A stretch of 64,000 nucleotides of DNA, taken from assembly GCA_023230855.1 (NCBI GenBank), contig JALNWQ010000011.1, positions 1 through 64,000 on the forward strand. The letters run 5' to 3'. Position numbers and translations under genes: made by a program. The stretch comes from Solirubrobacteraceae bacterium (GTDB lineage: Bacteria; Actinomycetota; Thermoleophilia; Solirubrobacterales; Solirubrobacteraceae). Each line of letters starts with the position of its first letter. Positions within the stretch are counted from its first letter, which is position 1. The notes beneath the pieces were generated by a model that saw only the letters and a list, made by a program, of their open reading frames with translations, searched no databases and was not told the DNA's origin. Positions 32,727 to 41,744 of the stretch are shown piece after piece.

Positions 32727-35693
32727 TCAGCGGGCGGCTTCGCCGGGCGCTTCGCCCGTCGCGTCGCGCACCGCGTCCCCCACCATCCGCACCAGCGCGC
32801 GGACGTCGGCGTCGGTGGCGTGGGGGTTGAGGAGGGTGAGCTTGAGCCAGCGGCGGCCGGGGCCGGCGCCGGGCAGGTCGGTGCGGCCGATCACCGCGCG
32901 GCCGTCGCGCATGAGGGTGCGACGGACGGTGGCGCAGGTCGCGTCGCGCCGGACCGGGTCGTCGTCGCGGGGGCGCAGGAGGACCGTGGTCAGGGTCGGC
33001 GGGCCGTGGAGGTCCAGATCCCGGTCGGCGGCCACCGCGTCGGCGGCGGCGCGAGCCAGGTCGTGGCAGCGGTCCACGAGGTCGCCCAGGCCGTCGCGGC
33101 CCAGGGCGTGCAGGGTGACGAGGAGCTTGAACGCGTCCGGCCGGCGGGTGGTGCGCAACGACCGGCCCAGGCGGTCGGCGTACCCGGCCGCGTCGTCGTC
33201 CGGCGCGTTGAGGTAGTCCACCTGGCGGTGCAGCGGGGCCATCCGGTCCGCGTCGGCGACGAGCAGCACCCCGGCCGCCACCGGCTGCCAGCCGAGCTTG
33301 TGGGCGTCGAGCGCGATCGAATCGGCGCGGTCCAGGCCGTCGACGAGCGGCGCCAACCGGTCCGACAGCAACGCCAGGCCGCCGTACGCGGCGTCGACGT
33401 GCAGCCACGCCCCGTGCGCGGCCGCGACGTCGGCCAACGCCGGCAGCGGATCGATCGCCGCCAGGTCGGTCGTGCCGGCGGTCGCGACGATGCAGCCGGC
33501 CGAGGTCGGCCGAGGGTCCACGCCGTCCCGGGCGTCCCCCGCCGCGCCCTCCAGGCTCACCGTCGCCCCCTCCAGGTTCACCGTCGCCGCGCGATCGCCC
33601 GCCGTCACCGCGCGCCCGGCCGGCCCGTCGGACGGCACCGGGCCCGTCCCGCGCAACGCCGCGTCCACCGCGCCCGGGTCCAGCCGCCCCGACGCGTCCC
33701 CCGGGACCGCCACGACCTGGGCGGCGTCGAGGCCCAGGACCTGGGCGGCGCGCTGGATCGAGAAGTGGGCGTGGTCGGAGCAGACGATCCGCAGCGGACG
33801 GTCCGGTCCGGCGGCCTCGCGGGCCAGCAGCAGGGCGGTGAGCGTCGACGCGGTCGCGCCGGTCGTGACCGTGCCGCCGGCGCGGGCCGGGTCCAGGCCG
33901 GCCAGGTCGGCGAGCCACGCCAGCAGGCGGTCCTCGACCGCCGCCGACGACGGGCCCTGGTCCCACGAGTCCAACGACGGGTTGAGGACCGACACCGCCA
34001 GGTCGGCGGCGACGGCGACCGCCAACGGCGGAGCGTGCAGGTGCGCGGCGCAATGCGGGTCGGCGGGATCGGCGTGGTCGGCGGCCAATCGGCCGACCAG
34101 GTCGTCCAGGGCCCTGCGCGCGCCGACCCCCCGGGCCGGGATCCGCTCGCCCACCAGCGCGTCGAGCCGCCGCGCCGGGCCCGCGGGATCGCCGGCCGGG
34201 GTCGGGCCGCCCCGCTCCGCGCGACCGCGCTCCAGCGCGTCCCCGACGACGTCGACGAGCCCGTCGAGGGTGCTGCGGTCGGCGGCGAGCGCCGCATCGG
34301 TCGGCAGCGGTCGCGGGGACGAGCGGACCGCGGCGTCGGCGGCGGTGATCGCGTCGGCGAGGATCGCGACCGCGCGGTCGGCCTGCGCGTCGGACAGCAC
34401 CAGCGGCGGCAGCAGCCGCACCACCGCGTCGTCGCGCCCGCCGAGCTCGACGATGAGCCCGCGGTCCAGGCACTCGCGGCGCACGCGATGGGCGCGGTCG
34501 GTCGACGCGGGCAGCGACCCCAGGTGGTCGGGGTCGCCGGTCGGGTCGACGACCTCGACCCCGAGCATGAGCCCACGACCGCGGACCTCGCCGACCGCCG
34601 GGTGGTCGCCGACCGCGTCGCGCAGCCCGTCGAGCATCCGGGTGCCGAGCTGCGCGGCGCGGCGGGGCAGGTCGTCGCGGCGGACGATCCGCAGCGTCTC
34701 GGCGCCGGCGACCATCGCCAGGACGTTGCCGCGGAAGGTGCCGGCGTGCGCGCCGGGCGCCCACCGGTCGAGCTCGGCGCGATACACGATCGCCGCCAGC
34801 GGCAGGCCGCCGCCGATCGCCTTGCTCACGACCAGGACGTCGGGCACCACCCCGGCGTGCTCCTGCGCCCACATCGCGCCGGTCCGGCCCACCCCGGTCT
34901 GTACCTCGTCGAGGACGAGCAGCGCCCCGTGGTCGTCCGCCAGGCGACGCATCTCACGCAGCCAGTCGTCGGGGGCGGGCACGACGCCGCCCTCGCCCTG
35001 GACCGGCTCGACGACGATCGCCGCCGGCGGGACGACCCCGCCCTTGGGATCGCCGAGCAGCCGGCGGGCGTGGTGGACGGCCACCGTCGCGCCCTGATGG
35101 CCGCCCAGGCCGAACGGGCACCGGTACGGGTACGGGTACGGCAGCCGGGTGACGTCGGCGCCGGTCACCCCGGCGGCGGTGCGGGCCGCGACGCCGCCGC
35201 TGACCGCGAGCGACCCGGCGCTCATGCCGTGGTACGCGCCGGTGAACGCGACGAGCCCGCGACGACCGGTCGCGACGCGGGCGAGCTTGAGCGCCGCCTC
35301 GACCGCGTCGGTGCCGGCCGGCGAGCAGAACTGGATCCGCAGGTCGTGCGCGCGCAGCGCCGCGGGCAGCCCGTCGAGCAGCTCGGTGACGAACGCGTCC
35401 TTCTGCGGGGTGGCGACGTCGAGCGCGTGCAACGGCGCGCCCGAGTCGAGGGTGCGCCGGACGGCGGCGGTCACCTCGGGGTGGTCGTGGCCGAGCGCCA
35501 GGGTGCCCGCCCCCGCGAGGCAGTCGAGGTACGTACGGCCGTCGGCGCCGATGATCTCCGCCCCGCGCGCGCGGGCGGGGACGATGTCGAGCCAGCGGGC
35601 GTACGTGCGGGCCGCCGACTCGCGGGCGCGCTGCCGGTCGACGATCGCGTCGCGGTCGGTCACCGGCCCGGGATCGGAGGCCCAGTCGAGCAT
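32727..35693 (-). CDS. fused L-2,4-diaminobutyrate aminotransferase-decarboxylase
   Basis: A 988-residue bifunctional PLP enzyme. Residues ~1-440 are a class III aminotransferase (GRTYLDCLAGAGTLALGHDH, LVLDEVQTGVGRTG, PLP lysine in VVSKAIGGG near 290). Residues ~480-988 are a group II decarboxylase (IVATAGTTDLAAIDPL, HVDAAYGG, PLP lysine in LDAHKLGW near 799). The pair makes diaminobutyrate from aspartate semialdehyde and decarboxylates it to 1,3-diaminopropane. Fused forms are known in Vibrio polyamine synthesis; separate forms supply rhizobactin-type siderophores. ATG 35693 lies 5 nt after the upstream stop. Its place in the iron-uptake cluster, 21 kb from an NIS siderophore operon, supports siderophore precursor supply. 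Confidence 0.9.
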   Translation of the reverse strand: MLDWASDPGPVTDRDAIVDRQRARESAARTYARWLDIVPARARGAEIIGADGRTYLDCLAGAGTLALGHDHPEVTAAVRRTLDSGAPLHALDVATPQKDAFVTELLDGLPAALRAHDLRIQFCSPAGTDAVEAALKLARVATGRRGLVAFTGAYHGMSAGSLAVSGGVAARTAAGVTGADVTRLPYPYPYRCPFGLGGHQGATVAVHHARRLLGDPKGGVVPPAAIVVEPVQGEGGVVPAPDDWLREMRRLADDHGALLVLDEVQTGVGRTGAMWAQEHAGVVPDVLVVSKAIGGGLPLAAIVYRAELDRWAPGAHAGTFRGNVLAMVAGAETLRIVRRDDLPRRAAQLGTRMLDGLRDAVGDHPAVGEVRGRGLMLGVEVVDPTGDPDHLGSLPASTDRAHRVRRECLDRGLIVELGGRDDAVVRLLPPLVLSDAQADRAVAILADAITAADAAVRSSPRPLPTDAALAADRSTLDGLVDVVGDALERGRAERGGPTPAGDPAGPARRLDALVGERIPARGVGARRALDDLVGRLAADHADPADPHCAAHLHAPPLAVAVAADLAVSVLNPSLDSWDQGPSSAAVEDRLLAWLADLAGLDPARAGGTVTTGATASTLTALLLAREAAGPDRPLRIVCSDHAHFSIQRAAQVLGLDAAQVVAVPGDASGRLDPGAVDAALRGTGPVPSDGPAGRAVTAGDRAATVNLEGATVSLEGAAGDARDGVDPRPTSAGCIVATAGTTDLAAIDPLPALADVAAAHGAWLHVDAAYGGLALLSDRLAPLVDGLDRADSIALDAHKLGWQPVAAGVLLVADADRMAPLHRQVDYLNAPDDDAAGYADRLGRSLRTTRRPDAFKLLVTLHALGRDGLGDLVDRCHDLARAAADAVAADRDLDLHGPPTLTTVLLRPRDDDPVRRDATCATVRRTLMRDGRAVIGRTDLPGAGPGRRWLKLTLLNPHATDADVRALVRMVGDAVRDATGEAPGEAAR

Positions 35694-35698
35694 CGCCG

Positions 35699-37309
35699 TC
35701 AGACGAGCGGGCCGCGACCGGTCCGCGGGCGCCGGGCCTCGAGCGCCGCCCCCAGCAGGCCGAGCGCCAACGCCGCGCCACCCAGGCCGGCGGTCGCCCC
35801 ACTGGTGTCGCGCTGACCGCCGGCGGCGGCGAGGGACGGGGCCGCGCCCCCGTCGGAGTCCGGATCGCCCGACGCCGCCTCGGACTGGCCGACGACGGTG
35901 CCGCGCACGTTGCCGGCCCCGGTCGGCGCGCCGGACGGGTCGGGGGTCGTGGACGTCTGCTTCTCGGACCCGGCGCCGGACGTCTCGTCGTCGGTCGTCG
36001 CGTCGTCGCTCTGCCCGCGGTCGCTGTCGCCGTTGGACGCGGACATGTCGGTGCGGGTCTCGCCCCCGGTGCCCTGCGGTCCGCCGTCGGCGTCGGAGTC
36101 GCCGTCGGCGGCGCCACCGGCGGTGCGTCCGCCGCCACCGGTGGGCGAGCTGAAGTTGTCGGCGCCGTCGGAGTTGCCGCCGCCGCTGTTGACCTTCCCG
36201 TCGCCGCCGTCGTCGTTGGCGGGGCCCTTGCTGTCGGCCGGCTCGCCGTTCGTCGGCTTGCCGTCCTTCACCGTCTGCAGCGGAAAGGTGCGGTACGCCA
36301 GGCCGGGGGTGGCCTGGGCGGTGCGCAGGATCGACGACGATCCGACCGCGCCGCTGGAGCGCTGCTGGCCCTGCACGTACTGCAGCGGGTTGCGCCCGCC
36401 GGCGGCGTAGTTCAGCGGGTTGCCGCCGGCGGCCCGGATCGCCTGCAGGGCGAACACCGTGGCGAGCAGGTCGGCCGATCCGCCGCGACGGTCGGCGAAC
36501 CCGCCGGACGTGCGCTGCTGCCGATCGCCGATCCACGCGGCGGCGGTGTCGAGGTAGAGCTTGTCGGCCTTCGTCACCGCGAGCGCCTGGACGACGAGCG
36601 CAGTGGCGGTCGTCGTCGGGGCGCCGGCCGCCGTGGCGCCCCACGCCTCGCCCTTCTGCCGGACCGCGATGAGCCAGTCGCGGCCGCGCTCGCGGGCGGA
36701 CTCGACCTGCGCCGACCCGGGGCTGCGGGCGAGCGCGAGCAACGCCCAGGCGGTCGCCTCGACCGACGCGTCGCCCCCGTCGCGGTCGACGAACGATCCG
36801 TCGGCGGCCTGGCGGGCGAGGATCCGGGCGACGAGGTCCTGGCCGGCGACCTGACGCGGGTCCTCGCCGGCGGCGACCGCGACCTGCACGGCGCGGGCGA
36901 CGTCGCCGGTGCGGTTGAGCTCGCTCGCGCGGCGGTCGAGGAACGCCCAGAGGGTCTTGCCGCCCTTGAGCGTCCGGCGGCGCGGGTTGATCCCGGCGGA
37001 CGCGACCGCCAGGCCGACCCAGACGCTCGTGGCGACGTGCGAGTCGGCGCCGGCGCGCAACCGCGGGAAGCCGCCGTCCTCGTTCTGCGCGCGCTGCAGG
37101 TAGGCGATCGTCGTGTCGAGCTGCTTGCGGCCCTCGCCCCCGATGCCCGAGGACTGCGCCGCCGCGGCGGTGATGCCGGGCGTCGGAACGCCGAGCGCGC
37201 CTCCCCCGAGGACCGGCGCCGCGGCGAGCGCGAGCGTTCCGACCGCGGTGCCGACCGCGACGCGCCGGACGATGCGACCTCCGGCGAGTGACCTGTCCGC
37301 GCGCGGCAT
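35699..37309 (-). CDS. membrane-anchored alpha/alpha-toroid protein in iron-uptake cluster
   Basis: A 536-residue paralogue of the 5206-6948 protein. A signal segment lies at ~15-45. Toroid repeats run over ~55-340 (QNEDGGFPRLRAGADSH, QAADGSFVDRDGGDAS, QQRTSGGFADRRGG), each with an Ala-rich helix. Then comes a Gly/Asp/Ser-rich spacer and a C-terminal membrane helix with a basic tail (LALGLLGAALEARRPRTG). No beta domain and no riboswitch are present. ATG 37309 is favoured over TTG 37318; a -10 box TAGGTT lies 9 nt upstream. It is flanked by siderophore-import and precursor genes, so it may bind a siderophore rather than cobalamin. Confidence 0.82.
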   Translation of the reverse strand: MPRADRSLAGGRIVRRVAVGTAVGTLALAAAPVLGGGALGVPTPGITAAAAQSSGIGGEGRKQLDTTIAYLQRAQNEDGGFPRLRAGADSHVATSVWVGLAVASAGINPRRRTLKGGKTLWAFLDRRASELNRTGDVARAVQVAVAAGEDPRQVAGQDLVARILARQAADGSFVDRDGGDASVEATAWALLALARSPGSAQVESARERGRDWLIAVRQKGEAWGATAAGAPTTTATALVVQALAVTKADKLYLDTAAAWIGDRQQRTSGGFADRRGGSADLLATVFALQAIRAAGGNPLNYAAGGRNPLQYVQGQQRSSGAVGSSSILRTAQATPGLAYRTFPLQTVKDGKPTNGEPADSKGPANDDGGDGKVNSGGGNSDGADNFSSPTGGGGRTAGGAADGDSDADGGPQGTGGETRTDMSASNGDSDRGQSDDATTDDETSGAGSEKQTSTTPDPSGAPTGAGNVRGTVVGQSEAASGDPDSDGGAAPSLAAAGGQRDTSGATAGLGGAALALGLLGAALEARRPRTGRGPLV

Positions 37310-37318
37310 GGACGCCAA

Positions 37319-37337
37319 AACCTACCAGAGACGTAGG
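37319..37337 (-). promoter_or_regulatory. -10 box overlapped by inverted repeat
   Basis: TAGGTT (37324-37319, minus strand) can serve as the -10 box. CCTAC-CAGAGAC-GTAGG (37321-37337) overlaps it and could be an operator. It shares only a half-site with the DtxR/IdeR consensus. Confidence 0.45.
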
Positions 37338-37361
37338 GATACCGAACTCGTCGTGGGGGCC

Positions 37362-38141
37362 TCAGGACGCGCGCAGCGGCACCGCCATCGGGGTGCCGGT
37401 GACCGGGTCGGGCAGCACCCGCACCCGCAGGCCGAGGACCGCCTCGACGAGGTCGGCGTCGATGATCTCGTCGGGCGGGCCGGCGGCGTGGATCCGGCCG
37501 TCGCGCATGGCGACGACGTGGTCGGCGTAGCGCGCCGCCTGGTTGAGGTCGTGCAGCACCATGACGATCGTGCGGCCCTCGTCGCGGTTGAGCGCGGCGA
37601 GGAGCTCGAGCACCTCGATCTGGTGCGCCAGGTCGAGGTACGTCGTCGGCTCGTCGAGCAACAGCACCGCGGTGTCCTGGGCGAGCGCCATCGCGATCCA
37701 CGCCCGCTGCCGCTGGCCGCCCGACAGCGCCTCGAGCGGCCGGTCGGCGAGGACGTCGGTGCGGGTGGCCTCCAGCGCCCACGCCACCCGCTCGCGGTCG
37801 TGGTCGGTGGCGCGGCGGCCGAACCGCAGGTGCGGGAACCGGCCGCGCTCGACGAGCTCGCCGACGGTCAGGCCCTCCGGCGGCACCGGGGTCTGGGGCA
37901 GGAACCCGATCCGCCGCGCGACCTCGCGGGTCGACCGGTCCTTCAGCAGGTCGCCGTCCAGGCGGACCTCGCCGGAGCGGACGGGGACGATCCGGGCGAT
38001 CGCGCGCAGCAGCGTCGACTTGCCGCAGGCGTTGGCGCCGACGATCGCGGTGACCTCGCCGGTGGGGATCTCGTGGTCGAGCCCCTGGATGATCGTGCGG
38101 TCGCCGTAGGCGACGGTGAGGTCGCGGATCTCGAGGGTCAT
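37362..38141 (-). CDS. iron-siderophore ABC transporter ATPase (FhuC/FecE-type)
   Basis: A 259-residue ABC ATPase. Walker A GANACGKSTLL (~34-44), signature LSGGQRQRAWIAMAL and Walker B VLLLDEPTTYLDL are all intact. The family drives ferric-siderophore, haem or cobalamin import with FecCD-type permeases. ATG 38141 has the RBS GGAGG. It follows the fused permease gene by 55 nt on the same strand. Nearby siderophore genes favour ferric hydroxamate as the cargo. Confidence 0.92.
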   Translation of the reverse strand: MTLEIRDLTVAYGDRTIIQGLDHEIPTGEVTAIVGANACGKSTLLRAIARIVPVRSGEVRLDGDLLKDRSTREVARRIGFLPQTPVPPEGLTVGELVERGRFPHLRFGRRATDHDRERVAWALEATRTDVLADRPLEALSGGQRQRAWIAMALAQDTAVLLLDEPTTYLDLAHQIEVLELLAALNRDEGRTIVMVLHDLNQAARYADHVVAMRDGRIHAAGPPDEIIDADLVEAVLGLRVRVLPDPVTGTPMAVPLRAS

Positions 38142-38196
38142 CGGTCCTCCGGGAGGGGCACGGGACGATGGTGGTGGAGGGAGATGGTCCGGCGCA

Positions 38197-40215
38197 TCAC
38201 GCCACCGCCCGGCTGCGCCAGAGCATGAACGCGAGGTACGGGGCGCCGATCGCCGCCACGACGATGCCGGCCGGCAGCTCCGTCGGCGGGAACGCGGCCC
38301 GGCCGAGCACGTCGCCGAGGCCCATGAGCAGGGCGCCGAACACCATCGCCACCGGGATCAGGCGGCGGTGCCCGGCCCCGGCGACGAGCCGGGCCATGTG
38401 CGGGCCGAGGAGGCCGAGGAACGCCACCGCGCCGACGACCGCCACCGCGGACGCCGCGATCGCCGTGCCGAGCGCGAGCGCCCCCACGCGGGCGGCGCCG
38501 ACCGGCAGGCCCAGGCCGCGCGCCGCGTCGTCGTCGAGCGCCAGCACGTCGAGGTGTCGTACGGCGGCGAGCCCGACGACGGTGAGGACCGCCACCGGCG
38601 GCAGGACGATCCACAGGTCCGCCCACTCCGCGCCGTACGTCGACCCGGCCAGCCAGACGATCGCCTGCGACGCGGCCGGCTCGGCGCGGATGACCATGAG
38701 CGTCGTGATCGCCGACGCGGCGGCGGTGACCGCCAGGCCGATGAGCGCCAGCCGTTGCGGCGACGACCCGCGGCGGCCCGCGGCGGCGAGGACGATGACG
38801 AGCGCGACGACGCTCCCGACGAACGCCGCCAGCGGCAGCGTCCAGCGCGCCGCGTCGGGGACGAGCAGCAGGACGGTGAACGCGCCGACGCTCGCGCCGC
38901 CGGTGACGCCGACGAGCTCCGGGCCCGCGAACGGGTTGCGCACCGCCGTCTGCAGGATCACCCCGGACGCGGCGAGCGCCGCCCCGGCCACGACCGCCAC
39001 CGCCAGGCGCGGAGCGCGGATCCCGAGCGTCTCGCCCGGGTCGGAGTCGGGGTGCAGCAGCCCGTCGACGAGCCGGGCGGGCGAGAGCATCGGCTCGCCG
39101 ACGGCCAGGCCGACGAGGATCCCGATCGGCAGCACGACGAGCACCATCACCGGCACGACCCCCGGCCGGACGCGCGCACGGGCGCTGGCGCGGTCGAGCG
39201 CCGGAGGGCCGGTGTCCTTGAGTCGCCGGGCGACCATGACGAGGACCGGGGCGCCGAGCAGCGCGCACAGCAGCCCGGCGGGTACCTGGTTGCTCGTGCC
39301 GAGCAGCGCCCGCGACGCGACGTCGGCGATGAGGATGATCGCCCCGCCCCACGGCGCCGCGACGAGGATCATCCCCAGGTGCCCGCGCGGACGGGCCAGC
39401 CGCGCGAGCCCGGCGGCGAGGATCCCGACGAACGCGAACGCGCCCGCCACCCCGACCGACACCGCGGCGAGCACCGCGGCGGCGAGCACCGCCAGGACCC
39501 GCACCGGGGCGCCGCGCAGGCCGAGCGCCTTGGCGGTCTCGTCCCCGAGCGCGGCGACGTCGAGGCTGCGACCGAGCGCGAGCGCGACGGCGAGTGCCAC
39601 GACGGCGACGATCAGTCCGGTGCGGACCGGCCCCCACTCGCTCTGGGTGAGGTTGCCGGCGCCCCAGAGGAAGAGGCCGGTGGTCTCCGTCTCGCGGATG
39701 AGGCGGATCCCGCCGGTGATCGCGGCGAGCGCCAGGCCGATCGCCATGCCGGCGAGGACGAGGCGGACCGGTCCCGCGCCGCCGAGGACCGCGAGCGCCC
39801 CGATGAGCGCGGTGGCGCCGAGGACGCCGACGAACGCGACGGCGATCGTCGGGGCGCCGGGCGCGATCGACGCGAACGCGGTCGTCGCGGTGACGGCGAG
39901 GACGCCGCCGGCGGACAGGCCGAGCGTCGCCGGCTCGGCGAGCGGGTTGCGGGTGACCGACTGCAGCAGGACCGCGGCGGCGGCGAGCGTGCCGCCGGCG
40001 AGCGCCCCGGCCGCCGCGCGTTGCAGGCGCAGGTCGCGGACGATCTCGGCCTTGAACTGCCACTCGAGGTCGAGCCGGTCGGTGCGGCCCAGGACCGCGT
40101 CGCGCATGAGCCACCACGGCGCGTCCCCCTGACCCTGGAGCAGGTCGAGGAACGCGGCGACGAGCAGGAGGAGGACCCCGGCGCCGGCGAACGCCAGGGT
40201 CCGCGCACGGGGCAC
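38197..40215 (-). CDS. iron-siderophore ABC permease, fused FecCD domains (FhuB-like)
   Basis: A 672-residue membrane protein made of two homologous FecCD permease halves (~1-330 and ~340-672). Each half has the conserved stretch before a pore helix: LQSVTRNPLAEPATLGLSAG in the first and LQTAVRNPFAGPELVGVTGG in the second. E. coli FhuB, the ferric-hydroxamate permease, has the same fused layout and about this length. GTG 40215 was chosen as the start just before the first helix. It lies 46 nt after the binding-protein gene and upstream of the ATPase gene. The fused form supports hydroxamate siderophore import. Confidence 0.92.
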   Translation of the reverse strand: MPRARTLAFAGAGVLLLLVAAFLDLLQGQGDAPWWLMRDAVLGRTDRLDLEWQFKAEIVRDLRLQRAAAGALAGGTLAAAAVLLQSVTRNPLAEPATLGLSAGGVLAVTATTAFASIAPGAPTIAVAFVGVLGATALIGALAVLGGAGPVRLVLAGMAIGLALAAITGGIRLIRETETTGLFLWGAGNLTQSEWGPVRTGLIVAVVALAVALALGRSLDVAALGDETAKALGLRGAPVRVLAVLAAAVLAAVSVGVAGAFAFVGILAAGLARLARPRGHLGMILVAAPWGGAIILIADVASRALLGTSNQVPAGLLCALLGAPVLVMVARRLKDTGPPALDRASARARVRPGVVPVMVLVVLPIGILVGLAVGEPMLSPARLVDGLLHPDSDPGETLGIRAPRLAVAVVAGAALAASGVILQTAVRNPFAGPELVGVTGGASVGAFTVLLLVPDAARWTLPLAAFVGSVVALVIVLAAAGRRGSSPQRLALIGLAVTAAASAITTLMVIRAEPAASQAIVWLAGSTYGAEWADLWIVLPPVAVLTVVGLAAVRHLDVLALDDDAARGLGLPVGAARVGALALGTAIAASAVAVVGAVAFLGLLGPHMARLVAGAGHRRLIPVAMVFGALLMGLGDVLGRAAFPPTELPAGIVVAAIGAPYLAFMLWRSRAVA

Positions 40216-40261
40216 GCGTCAGCCCCGTGACCGGCGGCCGCCACGCGGGCGGCCGGGGTGG

Positions 40262-41233
40262 CTACAGCGCCACGCCACGCCGGACGGCGTTGGAGATCTC
40301 CTTGGCGGCCTTCATCGTCGACAGCGGCCCGCCGAAGAACCACGTCTGGCCGTCGAGGTTGCGGTAGCGCCGCGCCCGGACGACCGGGAGCTTGGCGAAC
40401 GCGCTCTGCGTGCGGTACCGCTGGATCTGCTTGCGGTGCTGCTCGGGGTAGGTGAAGAGGAACCACTCGCGCTTCGTGATGTTCACGAGCGACTCGGGAC
40501 CGCCGTCGGTGAACCCGTACACCGTGTTGCCGGCGCCCTTCTTCGGCTTGCGCCAGGCGTTCTTCAGTCCGACCTTGCGCACGATCTCGGCCGCGAGCGA
40601 GTTGTCGGTGAAGAGGCGCAGCGCCGGGTTGGACGGGTCGCCGCCGGGCGTCGTGACGACGACGCGCTCGCCGAGGCGCTTGCGCTGCTTGAGCTTCTTC
40701 TTCGCGGACTTGAAGGTGCGGGTCATCCGGGACAGGACCTTCTTGCCTTGGCTCTCCTTGCCGACGGCCTTGGCGGTCGCCTTGAAGTCCTTCACCATCT
40801 GCCGGTACTGCAGGCTCTTGCTCGACTTCGTGCCCGCCGGGTACGGCTTCATCACGAGGACCGGGGCGATCGACCGGTAGCGGGCGAGCTCGCCGGTGGC
40901 CTGACCGGAGCTGCGCTGGTCGGTGGTGATGATGAGGTCGGGCTCGAGGTCGCGGATCCGCTGCTCGCTCGGCAGCGTGCGGGTGCCGACGTCGGTGATC
41001 TTGCTCGACCGCTTCTGGCCGACGTAGGCGTCGTAGCCACGCAGGTCGGCGGCGCCGACCGGGGTGACGCCGAGGGCGGTGAGGTTCTCGACCGCCGACC
41101 ACTCGAGCGCGACGACGCGCTTGGCGGCGGCGCCGGCGGGCGCGGTCGCCACCAGCGCGGTGACGAGGCCGGCGGTGACGGACGAGACGAGGGCGGATCG
41201 GCGCACGGACGGGCTCCGGGTCGGGATGGTCAT
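40262..41233 (-). CDS. iron-siderophore substrate-binding protein
   Basis: A 323-residue exported FecB/FhuD-type binding protein. Residues ~40-75 give the family opening VVALEWSAVENLTALGVTPVG and DAYVGQ; LEPDLIITTDQRS follows. The mature part is rich in lysine. Unusually for a monoderm, the signal peptide (ending near ATAPAGAAAKR) has no lipobox cysteine, so the protein may be free or held by another means. ATG 41233 lies 5 nt after the stop of the secreted-protein gene, so they are co-transcribed. The permease gene follows. Confidence 0.88.
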   Translation of the reverse strand: MTIPTRSPSVRRSALVSSVTAGLVTALVATAPAGAAAKRVVALEWSAVENLTALGVTPVGAADLRGYDAYVGQKRSSKITDVGTRTLPSEQRIRDLEPDLIITTDQRSSGQATGELARYRSIAPVLVMKPYPAGTKSSKSLQYRQMVKDFKATAKAVGKESQGKKVLSRMTRTFKSAKKKLKQRKRLGERVVVTTPGGDPSNPALRLFTDNSLAAEIVRKVGLKNAWRKPKKGAGNTVYGFTDGGPESLVNITKREWFLFTYPEQHRKQIQRYRTQSAFAKLPVVRARRYRNLDGQTWFFGGPLSTMKAAKEISNAVRRGVAL

Positions 41234-41238
41234 CGAGG

Positions 41239-41736
41239 TCAGTAGCGGACGCGGCCGGTGAAGCGGACCTTGGTGCTGCGGGCGCTGTCGTCGCCGCTGC
41301 CGGTGACCTTGAGCGTGCGCCGGGTGATCTTGCGGTACGCGCCGCTGCCGCGGTCGATCCGGACGGTGCCGGTGAACTTCGACCGCGACCCGCTGACCGA
41401 CAGGGAGGCCGTGCCGTGGCCCCACACCGTGCCGCGCGACGTCTTCAGGCGGATCGAGAACTCGAGCTTCTTGCGACCGGCGAGCTTGGACCGCAGCTTG
41501 AGCGTGCCCTTGCCGAACGGCCGGCCGGTGACGGTCCCGCTCTGCTCGACGATCTTGCGCTTGGCGTCGCGCTTGACGTACTTCACCGTGCCGCCGGCGT
41601 TGACGGACTTCGTCGACCGCGCGGAGGCGGACGACGCGGCGATGCCGCCGACGGGGACCGCCACGGTCAGGAGGAGCGCGACGCGGGCGGTGGGACGGCC
41701 GACCGGGAGTCGCGGGATCTGGACTGGGACACGCAT
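41239..41736 (-). CDS. small secreted protein, first gene of the iron-uptake run
   Basis: A 165-residue protein. The signal peptide ends near ASSASARST. The mature protein is all-beta and basic, with GTVTGRPFGKGTLKLRSKL and FTGTVRIDRGSGAYRKITRR, a pattern reminiscent of allene-oxide-cyclase/dirigent-like beta barrels; the likeness is weak. A leaderless promoter is likely: TAGGGT (41750-41745) overlaps the AcpS stop and lies 8 nt before ATG 41736. Being first in the run, it may have a role at the surface in siderophore handling, but this is a guess. Confidence 0.7.
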   Translation of the reverse strand: MRVPVQIPRLPVGRPTARVALLLTVAVPVGGIAASSASARSTKSVNAGGTVKYVKRDAKRKIVEQSGTVTGRPFGKGTLKLRSKLAGRKKLEFSIRLKTSRGTVWGHGTASLSVSGSRSKFTGTVRIDRGSGAYRKITRRTLKVTGSGDDSARSTKVRFTGRVRY

Positions 41737-41744
41737 GGTTGGGC

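Noticed and set aside
32727..36644. Extended 1305-codon frame for the aminotransferase-decarboxylase
   Set aside because: The extra N-terminus overlaps the toroid gene in another frame and has shadow composition; ATG 35693 begins at the natural start of the aminotransferase fold.
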